Positions 1 through 7,988 of a DNA stretch of 55,337 nt are shown here, piece by piece (within the stretch, counting starts at the first letter, position 1; each line of letters begins with the position of its first letter). Source of the stretch: Dehalococcoides mccartyi (lineage in GTDB: Bacteria > Chloroflexota > Dehalococcoidia > GIF9 > DYGU01); the NCBI GenBank assembly GCA_020724525.1, contig DYGU01000010.1, positions 1 to 55,337 of the forward strand, given 5' to 3'. The position numbers were made by a program, and so were the translations under genes. The notes below the pieces were generated by a model. The model was not told where the DNA came from. It saw nothing but the letters and a program-made list of their open reading frames with translations, and did not search any database.

Positions 1-17
1 GGTAAAAAATAAAAAGG

Positions 18-1115
18 GTGCGCAGGCTTGACAAAACTGTGCGCTCATGGGAGGCTATAATTAAGGGGATGAAGGAGATGAGAGGAAGTAACGGCGTTAT
101 TGAAGCGCTCTTATATGACAGGTTAGAAGGTAACAAAATCAGGTGTGGTCTTTGCCCCCGTCGCTGCGTTATTGAAGATGGAAAGCGGGGTTACTGCCTC
201 ACCCGGCATAACCAGGATGGTAAGCTTTATTCCCTTATCTACGGTCAGGTTGCTTCTATGTCTATAAATCCAATAGAGAAAAAGCCGGTATTCCATTTCT
301 ATCCGGGTAGTCGCTGGCTGTCTCTGGGTAGCTTGGGTTGTAATTTTCGTTGTCCTGGGTGTCAGAACTGGCAAATTTCCCATGCTGAACCCGGGAAAGG
401 TATCAGACAGACAAATTATCTTTCCCCTGAGGAGCTAATAGCTTTGGCAAAAAAGCATAACTGCCTCGGCATTTCCTGGACTTTCAATGAGCCGGCATTG
501 TGGCTGGAATATACCCTGGATGGAGCCGAATTGGCTAAAGAGCAAGGGTTATATACTAATTATGTCACCAATGGTTGTATGACCCAGGAAGCTCTTGATG
601 CTATTGGTCCCTATCTGGATGTTTTCCGGGTTGATATAAAGGGCTTTTCAGCTGATTCGTATAATAGAATAGGTCATATTACTGACTTTTCTCCCATTCT
701 TGAGGCTACCAAAAGAGCCAAAGAGAAATGGCAGATGCATGTGGAAATTGTGACCAATATTATTTCCGGCTTTAATGATGATGAAGCTGAGTTAGAGGGA
801 ATTGCTGACTGGATATATACTGAACTGGGTACGACTACTCCATGGCATCTGACGCGATTCTTCCCGCATCTGGAGCTATTGCAAGTCAGCCCAACTCCAA
901 TAGCCACTTTAGAAAAAGCCCGGAAAATGGCTTATGAGAGGGGGCTAAAATATGTTTACATCGGGAATGTCCCCGGTCATTCTGGAGAAAATACTTATTG
1001 CCATCAGTGCCGGCAGCTCCTTGTGGAAAGACGTGTTTTTGATGTTGTTAAGTATAAGATCAGGGAAGGTTACTGCCCTTCTTGCGGGGTAGCCATACCA
1101 GGAAGGTTCATTTAA
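18..1115 (+). CDS. amrS: AmmeMemoRadiSam-system radical SAM enzyme (AmrS-like)
   Basis: Radical SAM protein of the PflA/AmrS-like family. The cluster-binding CX3CX2C motif is visible at about residues 108-115 (GCNFRCPGCQNW), preceded by an N-terminal Cys-rich segment (CGLCPRRC) and followed by a C-terminal zinc-ribbon-like pair (CHQC...CPSCG). That cysteine layout is characteristic of the AmmeMemoRadiSam radical SAM subfamily, whose substrate is not firmly established. The usual Memo and AMMECR1 partners are not in this window and may lie upstream of base 1. The open frame starts with GTG at 18; in-frame ATGs at 69 and 78 sit in a purine-rich stretch (aaggggatgaaggagatg) and are more likely starts. 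It ends in a convergent gap of about 160 bp holding only a weak hairpin (1123-1146). Confidence 0.85.
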   Translation: MRRLDKTVRSWEAIIKGMKEMRGSNGVIEALLYDRLEGNKIRCGLCPRRCVIEDGKRGYCLTRHNQDGKLYSLIYGQVASMSINPIEKKPVFHFYPGSRWLSLGSLGCNFRCPGCQNWQISHAEPGKGIRQTNYLSPEELIALAKKHNCLGISWTFNEPALWLEYTLDGAELAKEQGLYTNYVTNGCMTQEALDAIGPYLDVFRVDIKGFSADSYNRIGHITDFSPILEATKRAKEKWQMHVEIVTNIISGFNDDEAELEGIADWIYTELGTTTPWHLTRFFPHLELLQVSPTPIATLEKARKMAYERGLKYVYIGNVPGHSGENTYCHQCRQLLVERRVFDVVKYKIREGYCPSCGVAIPGRFI

Positions 1116-1276
1116 ATATTTTTATGCCCGCGTGAACAATGTGGGCAAATGTTAGGTGAATGGGAATTGGTATATAGGCTGAAATTGCAAAGTTAGTCTA
1201 CTTTAGAGAGCAAAACCGCCCCTTCAAGAGCAACTCGCCGCTATAGCTTGGAGCAACCACAACGACCGCAAATGAT

Positions 1277-2110
1277 TTAAAGAAGCAAAGAGTTATAGGT
1301 TTCTTGGAGAAGTAGGGCGTCTTCTTCCAGATTGGGGCTCTCGGCAATGACAAGTCCTTTGACCTGGTAATCACGCAGGGCTTTAATTAGGTCAACATAA
1401 TTAAAATCAGATTCTTTCAGGTTTAAGTGTTTGCTTTCTCCTTGCTTACCATAGGCTATCCCCGAGACATGGATATGCATGTTATCCATGGTTAGTCTGC
1501 CTAATTCCTTTCTAACTTGCTGTAAGATGGCTATGAATTCTCTGTAGGAATTATACCTGCCGGTGCGAGCATACCAATGGGCAAAATCCAAACAGGGAGC
1601 TACGCCAGCTATTTCGGCGCTGAGGTCAATTATTTCTTTCAGAGTACCAAACTGACTGCTTTTACCGGTGATTTCAGGTCTTATCCAGACATAATTGTTT
1701 TCAGCCCTGAGTTCACTGACTACTTCCTGGAGGCATTTCTTAACCCGGCTGTAGACTACATCGGGGGGGTCTCCCAGGTAGAAGGCAGTATGGAAGATGA
1801 CACTCTTTGCCAGGCAAAGGTGGGCTATGCGAGCTGTTTGCAGGATTCTTTGCTGGCTGGCGATTATCTTTTCTGGCTCTTTAGCGTTAAGGTTTATGAA
1901 ATAAGGAGCGTGGGCACTCAGGATTATTCCTTTTTCTTTGGCTAATTTACCAACTAAAAGGGCACTGGCTTCGCTCATTTTCACACCCTGGACGAATTCC
2001 AGCTCCATACAGCCCAATCCTAACTCAGCCACCCGCTCAATGCCGGCGGTAGTCGAGGTGCCTTTGGCGCTTAAAGGAACACCAGCAGGTCCAAAAAGCA
2101 ACTTTTCCAT
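1277..2110 (-). CDS. Endonuclease IV-like / AP-endonuclease family 2 TIM-barrel protein
   Basis: A 278-residue TIM barrel resembling deoxyribonuclease IV (Nfo) and the xylose-isomerase-like AP endonuclease 2 family. Metal-ligand-like motifs appear in order: HAPYFINL, HTAFYLG, RPEITGK, DFAHWYAR, HIHVSG and a terminal AESPN glutamate. The start is placed at ATG 2110 (MEKLLFGPAGVPL), where family homology begins; the frame stays open about 45 codons further upstream but that stretch does not look like the family. If it is a true Nfo it incises abasic sites in DNA repair. The substitution of a typical substrate-binding segment is possible, so sugar isomerase-like activity cannot be excluded. Confidence 0.75.
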   Translation of the reverse strand: MEKLLFGPAGVPLSAKGTSTTAGIERVAELGLGCMELEFVQGVKMSEASALLVGKLAKEKGIILSAHAPYFINLNAKEPEKIIASQQRILQTARIAHLCLAKSVIFHTAFYLGDPPDVVYSRVKKCLQEVVSELRAENNYVWIRPEITGKSSQFGTLKEIIDLSAEIAGVAPCLDFAHWYARTGRYNSYREFIAILQQVRKELGRLTMDNMHIHVSGIAYGKQGESKHLNLKESDFNYVDLIKALRDYQVKGLVIAESPNLEEDALLLQETYNSLLL

Positions 2111-2229
2111 GGTTGTTATTTTAAAACATTGTTGATGACAATACCATAGGGTGAGGCTAAAACACCCCACAAAATCGAAGATTTCAATGGATGCTCTAAG
2201 GCCTCGCACTGCATAAATATGATACAATC

Positions 2230-2604
2230 GTGAAACAGGAGTCAAAGAGGGGACAAATTCTGGAAGCGATAGAGATAGCTCGGCGAGCTGTGGAAGCTGC
2301 TTCTGAGAAGCAAGCGGCTGATATTATTCTGCTGGATACCCGTCAGGTCTGTTCTTTTGCTGACTATTTGGTTATTTGCAGTGGCGATAGCGATCGTCAG
2401 ATTGAAGCCATCTGGCAGGAAGTTGACAGGATGCTGCGGGAGCAAAAAGTTGTTCCCCACCATAGCGAAGGCACTGCCAGTTCAGGATGGATTCTTCTTG
2501 ATTTTGGTGATGTTATCGTCCATGTTTTTGGTTCCGCCGAGAGGGAGTATTACCAATTAGACCGACTGTGGGATAAAGCTATTCCGGTAGTCAGGATTCA
2601 GTAG
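2230..2604 (+). CDS. rsfS: Ribosome silencing factor RsfS (Iojap/YbeB family)
   Basis: 124 residues, normal for RsfS. The family signature is clear: ADIILLDTRQVCSFADYLVICSG, then QIEAI, HHSEGTASSGWILLDFGDVIVHVF and the C-terminal EREYYQLDRLW. RsfS binds ribosomal protein uL14 and blocks subunit joining under starvation. The start is GTG at 2230 and there is no strong Shine-Dalgarno. The stop overlaps the end of the convergent ndk gene by 7 bp. The start lies about 120 bp from the divergent endonuclease IV-like gene, so the two probably share an intergenic promoter region. Confidence 0.93.
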   Translation: MKQESKRGQILEAIEIARRAVEAASEKQAADIILLDTRQVCSFADYLVICSGDSDRQIEAIWQEVDRMLREQKVVPHHSEGTASSGWILLDFGDVIVHVFGSAEREYYQLDRLWDKAIPVVRIQ

Positions 2605-3017
2605 TCAAAGATTTCCTCGGGGGTGAAGAAAAGGCTTATCTCTTTTTTAGCAGTTTCTGATGAGTCTGAGCCGTGGACGAGATTGTGCTGGATATTGAGT
2701 CCGAAGTCACCCCTTATGGTACCGGATTTGGCTTTAGCCGGGTCGGTGGCTCCCATAGTTTGCCGGACTGTTTCAATAGCCCTGTCGCCTTCAAAAATAA
2801 TGGCAATTATGGGGCTGGAAGTAATAAACTTAACTAAATCGTTAAAAAAGGGTTTATCCCAGTGGATGGCGTAATGGCGTTGGGCTAAAGCTTTATCCAG
2901 ATGAAGCATTTTCATGGCTACAACCTTCAACCCTTGCCTTTCAAAACGGGAGATAATAGTGCCAGCCAGCCCCCTTTGCACCGCATCCGGTTTAATAAGT
3001 ACTAAACTCTGCTCCAT
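2598..3017 (-). CDS. ndk: Nucleoside diphosphate kinase
   Basis: 139 residues, the usual size of bacterial NDK. It transfers the gamma-phosphate from ATP to NDPs through a phospho-histidine; the active-site histidine is in NLVHGSDS, and the nucleotide-binding segments KPDAVQRG and RGDFG are intact. The start is ATG 3017 and not the in-frame TTG two codons upstream, because AAAGGAG sits 6 nt before the ATG. Convergent with rsfS (7-bp overlap). A MITE-like repeat begins about 18 bp upstream of the start, so the promoter must lie inside or beyond that repeat. Confidence 0.96.
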   Translation of the reverse strand: MEQSLVLIKPDAVQRGLAGTIISRFERQGLKVVAMKMLHLDKALAQRHYAIHWDKPFFNDLVKFITSSPIIAIIFEGDRAIETVRQTMGATDPAKAKSGTIRGDFGLNIQHNLVHGSDSSETAKKEISLFFTPEEIFDY

Positions 3018-3034
3018 TGGCAACTCCTTTACCA

Positions 3035-3339
3035 GAGAGTGTTTATTTTGTCACCCTCACCTACCCTCTCCCTTGAAGGGAGAGGGTAGGTGAGGGTTTC
3101 TCCACCTTGTTCAGGGTGGTGGATAAGCATTGGTAAACAACCTCTTACTGTAGAGAATGTTTAATATCATTGCGAGGCTTGTCCCGAGCGCAGCGAGGAA
3201 CTTGGCGGAGCAATCCTAAAAATAGGCGTGAGATTGCTTCGCTCGCAATCTATCATGTCTCTTATCACTGACACCACGATGTATGAAAACGCCTATTTTC
3301 ATAACTAACAATGACAGAACAGAATTGGTAAACACTCTC
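3035..3339. repeat. Composite MITE-like palindromic repeat with perfect 11-bp terminal inverted repeats
   Basis: The interval begins with GAGAGTGTTTA (3035-3045) and ends with the exact reverse complement (3329-3339). Its left part is the shared element: TTTGTCACCCTCACC, a long palindrome with CCCTCTCCCTT/AAGGGAGAGGG arms, then GGATAAGCATTGGTAAACAACCTC. The right part contains a second palindromic unit of the ATTGCGAG...GATTGCTTCGCTCGCAAT type (about 3176-3262) and the inverted pair AAATAGGCG (about 3219) / CGCCTATTTTC. No coding capacity. It separates ndk from the thioesterase-HAD gene. I infer a non-autonomous mobile element, with one repeat nested in another. Confidence 0.75.
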
Positions 3340-3343
3340 ATTT

Positions 3344-4423
3344 TTACGGATTCTGGAGTAGTTTTTCTATCATACTTATATCTACTTGCTCCAAACTGTC
3401 TACCACAAGGTCAGCCTGGCTTAAACTTTCTCTGGGATGGGTATTGGTGACGGCGATGCTTTTCATGTGGGCGGTTTTAGCGGCTTGAACACCGGCAATA
3501 GCATCTTCAATAACCACACAATTTTGGGGAGTTACTTTTAGCCTTTCGGAAGCTAATAGAAAAAGCTGTGGGCTCGGTTTTCCCTCTGTTACTTCTTTGT
3601 CCGAAACTATAGCGTCAAAATAGCCATCTATTCGCAGATTAAAGGTGAGCAGATTCAGGTTTTCCTTTGGGGCTGAGGAGGCTAAAGCCATTTTAAACCC
3701 GGCTTCTTTTAGGGCTTTAAGTAGTTTAGTAACTCCAGGTAAAGGTTGTAAAGAGGGGGACAAAAGCCGGCGAAAAGTGGCTTCCTTCTCCTGGGTGATA
3801 GCTTCCACGTCTTCGGGGGATACCTTATTTCCTAAAATCTTTCGGATAATGGAATCATTTCTTAAACCAAAAGTCTGGTCAAAGTCCTCTTTAGTGAATT
3901 TTACCCCCCTTTTGCCGAAAGTCTCCTGCCAGGCCTGGAAGTGGAAGGGTCCGGTGTTAGCAATAACCCCGTCCATATCCCAGAGGATGCCTCGGGGTGA
4001 TGGCTGCTGAGCGAAGATATACATTAGAGCACTGCCTTCGGCTATTTCTGTCCCATCCTTAAGGGTAACGATGCTTTTAGCTTCCAGGAGCTTGCGGGTC
4101 TTCTTAACAGTGGTGGCTGAAATTAGCAAGGGCTCGTGGAGAAAGGCAGCTCGTTTGAACCTCACCTCACTCCTGGCTGTAACCGAATTTAGCCCCTGAA
4201 AATAAGTCACATAGGTCATAGCTTCATCGAGGAAAGTAAAGATAATGCCTCCGTGGACGATGTTATTCCATCCCTGATGAAGTTCGGTGGGGGTGAATTC
4301 AGCCCTGGCTGTTGTCCCGTCCCAGGTAAACTTTAACTTCAGTCCTATAGGGTTATCTGGACCGCAGGCAAAACATTGGGTAAGACTTTTAGTATCAATG
4401 ATGGATAAGCTCTTTGGCAGCAT
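3344..4423 (-). CDS. Hotdog thioesterase (PaaI-like) fused to HAD-family phosphatase (beta-phosphoglucomutase-like)
   Basis: A 359-residue two-domain protein. Residues about 1-142 form a PaaI/4HBT hotdog thioesterase (CFACGPDNPIGL, HQGWNNIVHGGIIFTFLDEAM), expected to hydrolyse acyl-CoAs. Residues about 143-359 form a HAD subfamily IA domain: the nucleophile motif is GILWDMDGVIANT, then LASSAPKENLN, KPSPQLFLLA, and the acidic motif VVIEDAIAGVQAA. All four HAD motifs are intact, so phosphatase or phosphomutase activity is likely. The start is ATG 4423 with AGGAG about 7 nt upstream. The joint reads smoothly (FAQQPSPRGILWD), so this is a genuine fusion and not a frameshift product. The 5' side holds interleaved inverted repeats. 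Confidence 0.85.
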   Translation of the reverse strand: MLPKSLSIIDTKSLTQCFACGPDNPIGLKLKFTWDGTTARAEFTPTELHQGWNNIVHGGIIFTFLDEAMTYVTYFQGLNSVTARSEVRFKRAAFLHEPLLISATTVKKTRKLLEAKSIVTLKDGTEIAEGSALMYIFAQQPSPRGILWDMDGVIANTGPFHFQAWQETFGKRGVKFTKEDFDQTFGLRNDSIIRKILGNKVSPEDVEAITQEKEATFRRLLSPSLQPLPGVTKLLKALKEAGFKMALASSAPKENLNLLTFNLRIDGYFDAIVSDKEVTEGKPSPQLFLLASERLKVTPQNCVVIEDAIAGVQAAKTAHMKSIAVTNTHPRESLSQADLVVDSLEQVDISMIEKLLQNP

Positions 4424-4442
4424 TTTGGTCTCCTGTTTTAAA

Positions 4443-4524
4443 CCCCATTATGGACAGCCTCTCCCTTCTACCTATGTCTGCAGCAATAAGCCATAATGGG
4501 GACACCATAACAGCTTATTGCTGC
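4443..4524. repeat. Interleaved inverted repeats (A-B-A'-B'), pseudoknot-capable
   Basis: Two perfect inverted repeats interlock. Arm A CCCCATTATGG (4443-4453) pairs with CCATAATGGGG (4491-4501); arm B GCAGCAATAAGC (4480-4491) pairs with GCTTATTGCTGC (4513-4524). Because the arms alternate, the stems are either mutually exclusive or form a pseudoknot in RNA. The block lies between the tsaB stop and the Shine-Dalgarno of the thioesterase-HAD gene, both on the minus strand, so it would be in that gene's 5' leader. Its function is unknown: a regulatory leader or a mobile-element remnant are both possible. Confidence 0.65.
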
Positions 4525-4540
4525 CGGCAATAGTCTTAAA

Positions 4541-5248
4541 TTAGACGATATCTGTCATGGGGATTTTTCTACCTCCTTTTTTTGGCTGAGTGATGGGTGG
4601 TTGACGCAAGTATAAAGGTTGGAGAGTTGCCGGATTATCGTAATCACTATTTTGGTAGCGCTGCCATCCCAGAGCGGCTAAGTAAGCCGCCCGTCGTTGT
4701 CGAACCATTGCCTCGGGGATTATAGCTTGTTTACCTAACTCCTGCTGCAACTGGGGGACGACTTCGGATGGAATCTCGCCACAAAACAGGGTCGGTTCTT
4801 TAATTTGTCTGATTAAAGCGTCTACGGTGGTAATATGTTCAGCTATGAGGCAGTGCCATCCCTGTTTCTGTTGGTAGATAGCGGCAACAATTTCGCCACG
4901 TCCGGCATTATGGATTGGGCATAAAGGTAGACCAGTATAGGCAAAGGGGAAAGCCTCTATTTCCAGAGTACTTATACTTATCAAGGGGAGGTTTAAGGCA
5001 AAGGCTAACCCTTTAGCCGTGCTCATTCCGACTCTTAATCCGTTGTAGCTGCCCGGACCTCTGGCAATAAAGATTGCCGAGAGGGAGGAGAGAGTTGTTT
5101 TGGTCTGTTTAAGTAAGGAAACCAGGTTTGGCATTAGCTCTACAGTATGGTTTTGTCTGGAGTGCCAGCTCAGTTCAGCTACAGCTTCACCCTCTTGGGA
5201 TAAAACTAAACTAACAATATTGGTAGAGGTATCTATGGATAGTTCCAT
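4541..5248 (-). CDS. tsaB: tRNA threonylcarbamoyladenosine biosynthesis protein TsaB
   Basis: 235 residues of the ASKHA-fold TsaB family: an N-terminal IDTSTNIVSLVL, then FIARGPGSYNGLRVGMSTAKGLAFAL, which is the family signature. TsaB dimerises with TsaD and, with TsaE, catalyses threonylcarbamoyl transfer to A37 of ANN-decoding tRNAs. The start ATG overlaps the tsaE stop in a TAATG junction, implying translational coupling. The C-terminus (ITQPKKGGRKIPMTDIV) looks lineage-specific. tsaD is not in this window. Confidence 0.93.
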   Translation of the reverse strand: MELSIDTSTNIVSLVLSQEGEAVAELSWHSRQNHTVELMPNLVSLLKQTKTTLSSLSAIFIARGPGSYNGLRVGMSTAKGLAFALNLPLISISTLEIEAFPFAYTGLPLCPIHNAGRGEIVAAIYQQKQGWHCLIAEHITTVDALIRQIKEPTLFCGEIPSEVVPQLQQELGKQAIIPEAMVRQRRAAYLAALGWQRYQNSDYDNPATLQPLYLRQPPITQPKKGGRKIPMTDIV

Positions 5249-5742
5249 TAGCGCTGTTTGCTCCCAAATCCGCTTTTGATTGATACAGCCAGCTTTTCCA
5301 GTAATTCTGAGTAGCGCTTACCTTTCGCCTCCAGATGAAGCCCCCGTTCTATATCCGATATGTAGTCTAAGGTAATGAGCAAGTTCTCTGGGGGTAATAT
5401 CTGCAGTCCCTTTTCTGCCCATTCCACAACACAGACACCATTCCCATAAAAGTATTCATCTAACCCTAAATCTACTATTTCCTCTATATGGTCGAGGCGA
5501 TAAAAATCAATATGGTATAAAGACAGCCTGCCAGAGTATTCTCGGAGGATGACGAAGGACGGACTGAAGGCATATTCCTTGACCTCAAGCCCCCGGGCAA
5601 TGCCCTGAGTAAGGCAAGTCTTACCTGCCCCCAGGTTACCTACCAGAAGGAAAACGTCTCCTGTCCGGGCTAATTTACCTAAGATAGCTCCTAAATGTTG
5701 AGTCTCTTCTGGACTATGGGAGATTAGTTTCAAAGATTCCAT
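5248..5742 (-). CDS. tsaE: tRNA threonylcarbamoyladenosine biosynthesis ATPase TsaE
   Basis: 164 residues. Walker A GNLGAGKT and downstream LYHIDFYRLDHIEEIVDLGLDEYF identify TsaE, the small P-loop ATPase that regenerates the TsaB-TsaD complex. The start is taken as ATG 5742 (MESLKLISHSPEETQHLG) because homology begins there; the frame is open another 35 codons, but that part overlaps thiL and does not resemble TsaE. It is coupled to tsaB by a TAATG overlap and lies 44 bp after thiL, so thiL-tsaE-tsaB is probably one transcript. Confidence 0.92.
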   Translation of the reverse strand: MESLKLISHSPEETQHLGAILGKLARTGDVFLLVGNLGAGKTCLTQGIARGLEVKEYAFSPSFVILREYSGRLSLYHIDFYRLDHIEEIVDLGLDEYFYGNGVCVVEWAEKGLQILPPENLLITLDYISDIERGLHLEAKGKRYSELLEKLAVSIKSGFGSKQR

Positions 5743-5786
5743 TTTGTTGCTTTGCTTGCCTTTGTGGGTGAAGTTTCGACTTTGCC

Positions 5787-6818
5787 TTACATTTGTGCTC
5801 GGTGTATAGGATGGGATTTGAAATGCTCCCAGCCTCTTTGGTGCCACGGGACAATCTTATCTTGCTCATCAACTACTATCACCTGTCCTATCTCTTCTCT
5901 GGTTATCTCGCCAATAACTGTTACCGGACAGGTCAGGACTTTCTTAACCCGCTCAATAATGCCCGGGGGAGCAGTAAACAGCAATTCATATTCTTCTCCG
6001 CCAGACAAAGCCAGCTCCTGCCAGTTATTGCCCAGAGCCGTCCGAACTAAGGGATGGACGGGTAAAGAACCAAGTTTTATCCGGGCACCAACCTGGCTCA
6101 TTTTACAAATTTGAGTAAGATCGCTAATTAACCCGTCGCTAATATCTATGGCTGCTTTCACCCCCGACCTGAGGAGCATTTGTCCTTCTCTTACTTTAGG
6201 TATAGGGCGAAGATGGGCTTGTTTTACCAGGATGGCTGTTTCCTCATCCCAGTTCAGTCCCTCGCTGAGCATCTTCAGCCCGGCGGCTGATGTCCCCAGA
6301 TATCCGGTAACTGCTATTTGGTCTTCTTGCTTAGCTGATGAGCGGGTTAGGGGTATATTACGCCCACCTAAGCTACCGAAAACAGTAACCGTGATAATGA
6401 TATTGAGGGAACTGGTAACATCCCCACCAGCTATAACGACGCCAAATTCTTGAGTTAAATCGACCATACCCTGGTAAAGCTCACAGACCCTTTCTATTTC
6501 GAGGTCACCAGGCAAAGCTAACGAGACTAAGGCATATTTGGGTATGCCACCCATAGCGGCAATGTCACTCAAATTTACGGCTAAGGCTTTCCAGCCCAGT
6601 TCCTCCCAGGTAATAACATTCAGGTTAAAGTGTATATCCTGGACTAAAGCATCTGTGGTGGCTAACTGGATGGAGCTGTCACCCTGCCAGGCCGCAGCAT
6701 CATCACCGATACCGATGATGAGATTACGCCATGAGGCATTTTTCTGGTCTTTTGATTTAGCCACAGTGCTGGCTAAAAGCTCAATTAAGCCAAATTCCCC
6801 CAGTTCTGAAACCTTCAT
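5787..6818 (-). CDS. thiL: Thiamine-monophosphate kinase
   Basis: 343 residues of the AIR-synthase/ThiL fold. N-terminal GEFGLIELL, the Mg/ATP motif IGIGDDAA, TTDALVQDIHF, NLSDIAAMGG, GGDVTSS, AIDISDGLISDL and SGGEEYELLF are all present. It phosphorylates thiamine monophosphate to the cofactor thiamine diphosphate. First gene of the thiL-tsaE-tsaB set. The C-terminus is about 20 residues longer than usual, ending in HQRGWEHFKSHPIHRAQM. Confidence 0.95.
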   Translation of the reverse strand: MKVSELGEFGLIELLASTVAKSKDQKNASWRNLIIGIGDDAAAWQGDSSIQLATTDALVQDIHFNLNVITWEELGWKALAVNLSDIAAMGGIPKYALVSLALPGDLEIERVCELYQGMVDLTQEFGVVIAGGDVTSSLNIIITVTVFGSLGGRNIPLTRSSAKQEDQIAVTGYLGTSAAGLKMLSEGLNWDEETAILVKQAHLRPIPKVREGQMLLRSGVKAAIDISDGLISDLTQICKMSQVGARIKLGSLPVHPLVRTALGNNWQELALSGGEEYELLFTAPPGIIERVKKVLTCPVTVIGEITREEIGQVIVVDEQDKIVPWHQRGWEHFKSHPIHRAQM

Positions 6819-6849
6819 TTTTTGGAATTATAGCATAAAGGGGCTGGTC

Positions 6850-6877
6850 ACCCTCACCTTATTCCTCTCCCTTCAAG
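6850..6877. repeat. Half copy of the palindromic MITE-like repeat
   Basis: TCACCCTCACC followed by TTATTCCTCTCCCTTCAAGG matches one arm of the repeat seen in full at 3035, 40503 and 47824. The second arm is missing. It sits in the short divergent spacer between thiL and the downstream plus-strand gene, just before that gene's -35 box. Confidence 0.6.
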
Positions 6878-6883
6878 GCCTAT

Positions 6884-6911
6884 TGTCTAAAGGAAATACA
6901 GGTTATATAAT
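6884..6911 (+). promoter_or_regulatory. Sigma-70-type promoter for the 6937 gene
   Basis: TTGTCT at 6884-6889 and TATAAT at 6906-6911 with a 16-bp spacer. It is followed by a strong Shine-Dalgarno (AGGGAGGTGA, 6921-6930) and the ATG at 6937. Confidence 0.55.
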
Positions 6912-6936
6912 GCTTTAAAAAGGGAGGTGAAACAAG

Positions 6937-7344
6937 ATGAAGTCTTTTAGTATTGGGCTTGCCTTACTAGTTGGTGGCTTTGCTTCCTACTTTCTGACCA
7001 CTGCTTTGAAAAAAGCTGCTGATGCCATTGAGACTATAGGCAAATTTTTGCAATTCTTAGCTGGAGCTGGAATTCTTCCTGAGAGCGTAACCCTTCCTGA
7101 AGAGTTTAAACCAGAGATGGTATCAGCCGTAATAGGCATCCCTCAAAGCCTGATAAATATTGCTCCTTATATCTGTATCGGGATTATGGCTTTTGGTGTT
7201 GGCTGGTTCTGGATAATCGAGCCTCTGCTTTATCTGGCAGCCCCTCCGAAGAAAGAGGTGAGGCGAGAAGCTGCAGTCACCCCCTCAGCTGCTCCAGTGC
7301 GGGAAGTAGAACCCGGAGTTCCAACTGGTAAAGACCTCAAATAA
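6937..7344 (+). CDS. Hypothetical small membrane protein
   Basis: 135 residues that I do not recognise. Two hydrophobic segments are visible: residues about 5-25 (IGLALLVGGFASYFLTTALK) and about 72-105 (PYICIGIMAFGVGWFWIIEPLLYLAA), the latter long enough for one or two spans. The C-terminal tail is charged and Pro/Ala-rich, probably cytoplasmic. A consensus-like promoter and a very strong ribosome-binding site precede it, so it is likely expressed. Directly after its stop the same frame stays open for 24 more codons of charged, helix-like sequence (7345-7419), which may be the remnant of a longer C-terminus. Confidence 0.65.
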   Translation: MKSFSIGLALLVGGFASYFLTTALKKAADAIETIGKFLQFLAGAGILPESVTLPEEFKPEMVSAVIGIPQSLINIAPYICIGIMAFGVGWFWIIEPLLYLAAPPKKEVRREAAVTPSAAPVREVEPGVPTGKDLK

Positions 7345-7636
7345 TTGGTCAGTGAAGCCATCGAGGAATGGGTTAGGGATGCCATCCGTGAGAAAATAGA
7401 GCGGGAGAGGGACAGGTAGAAATCAGGACTAAGCCAAGTTCCCCCGAGTTTTTACCATTGCTTGGTTCCTTCTGTAAATATGAGTCTGTACCCTTGTTAT
7501 AGTAGACCTCTTTACTCGAAAACTCGACAGGACAACAAAGTACAGATAGGCTCTTGCTCGTTTTAAACAAAACGTCAGAATGTGTAATGCATGCTCAAAA
7601 ACCAAAGCTCCTAGGCAAAGGTAAACATTCCTTGCT

Positions 7637-7882
7637 TCACTTTTTGAGATACTTCTTTTCGCCTTTAACCCATCCAAAGTACAAATCAATTCCAGCGATA
7701 TTCTTGGCGAGTGAGAGAAAGTTCTGTCTGCCTTTAATACCAAATAGCTTCAAGAACTGGCGGTAATCTTGAAAAGCTTCATCCTCTTCTTGTCTCAGTT
7801 GGCTGAATGAGTGAACCAACATTAAGGTATTCTCCGCCTTAAACGTCTTTGCCAGGATGACAGCGGACGCGGTTCTGTGCAA
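7637..7882 (-). pseudogene. Fragment of an uncharacterised protein (C-terminal part)
   Basis: The 81-residue frame reads like a real protein C-terminus (HRTASAVILAKTFKAENTLM, then LVHSFSQL, LYFGWVKGEKKYL). It resembles a family of uncharacterised bacterial proteins that I cannot name with confidence. There is no good start: the frame opens at about 7915 after a TGA, and the only initiator is TTG at 7882 without a Shine-Dalgarno. I infer a gene truncated at its 5' end. The rest of 7345-7988 holds no gene I can support. Confidence 0.4.
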
Positions 7883-7988
7883 AATTTGCCGATGTCTCTT
7901 TCGCTGTTCACTAACTCAATTATACAAAAAAGAAGTTATCCCAACAATACGTTGTTTCAGTTAGGTTAGGCCGCGAACACCAGAGTTA

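Noticed and set aside
3035-3339. Repeats considered as a CRISPR array
   Set aside because: The repeats are palindromes of unequal spacing without regular spacers, and no cas genes are present.
7429-7766. Overlapping frames on both strands near 7.4-7.8 kb
   Set aside because: No start signals and odd composition; only the fragment at 7637-7882 looks protein-like.
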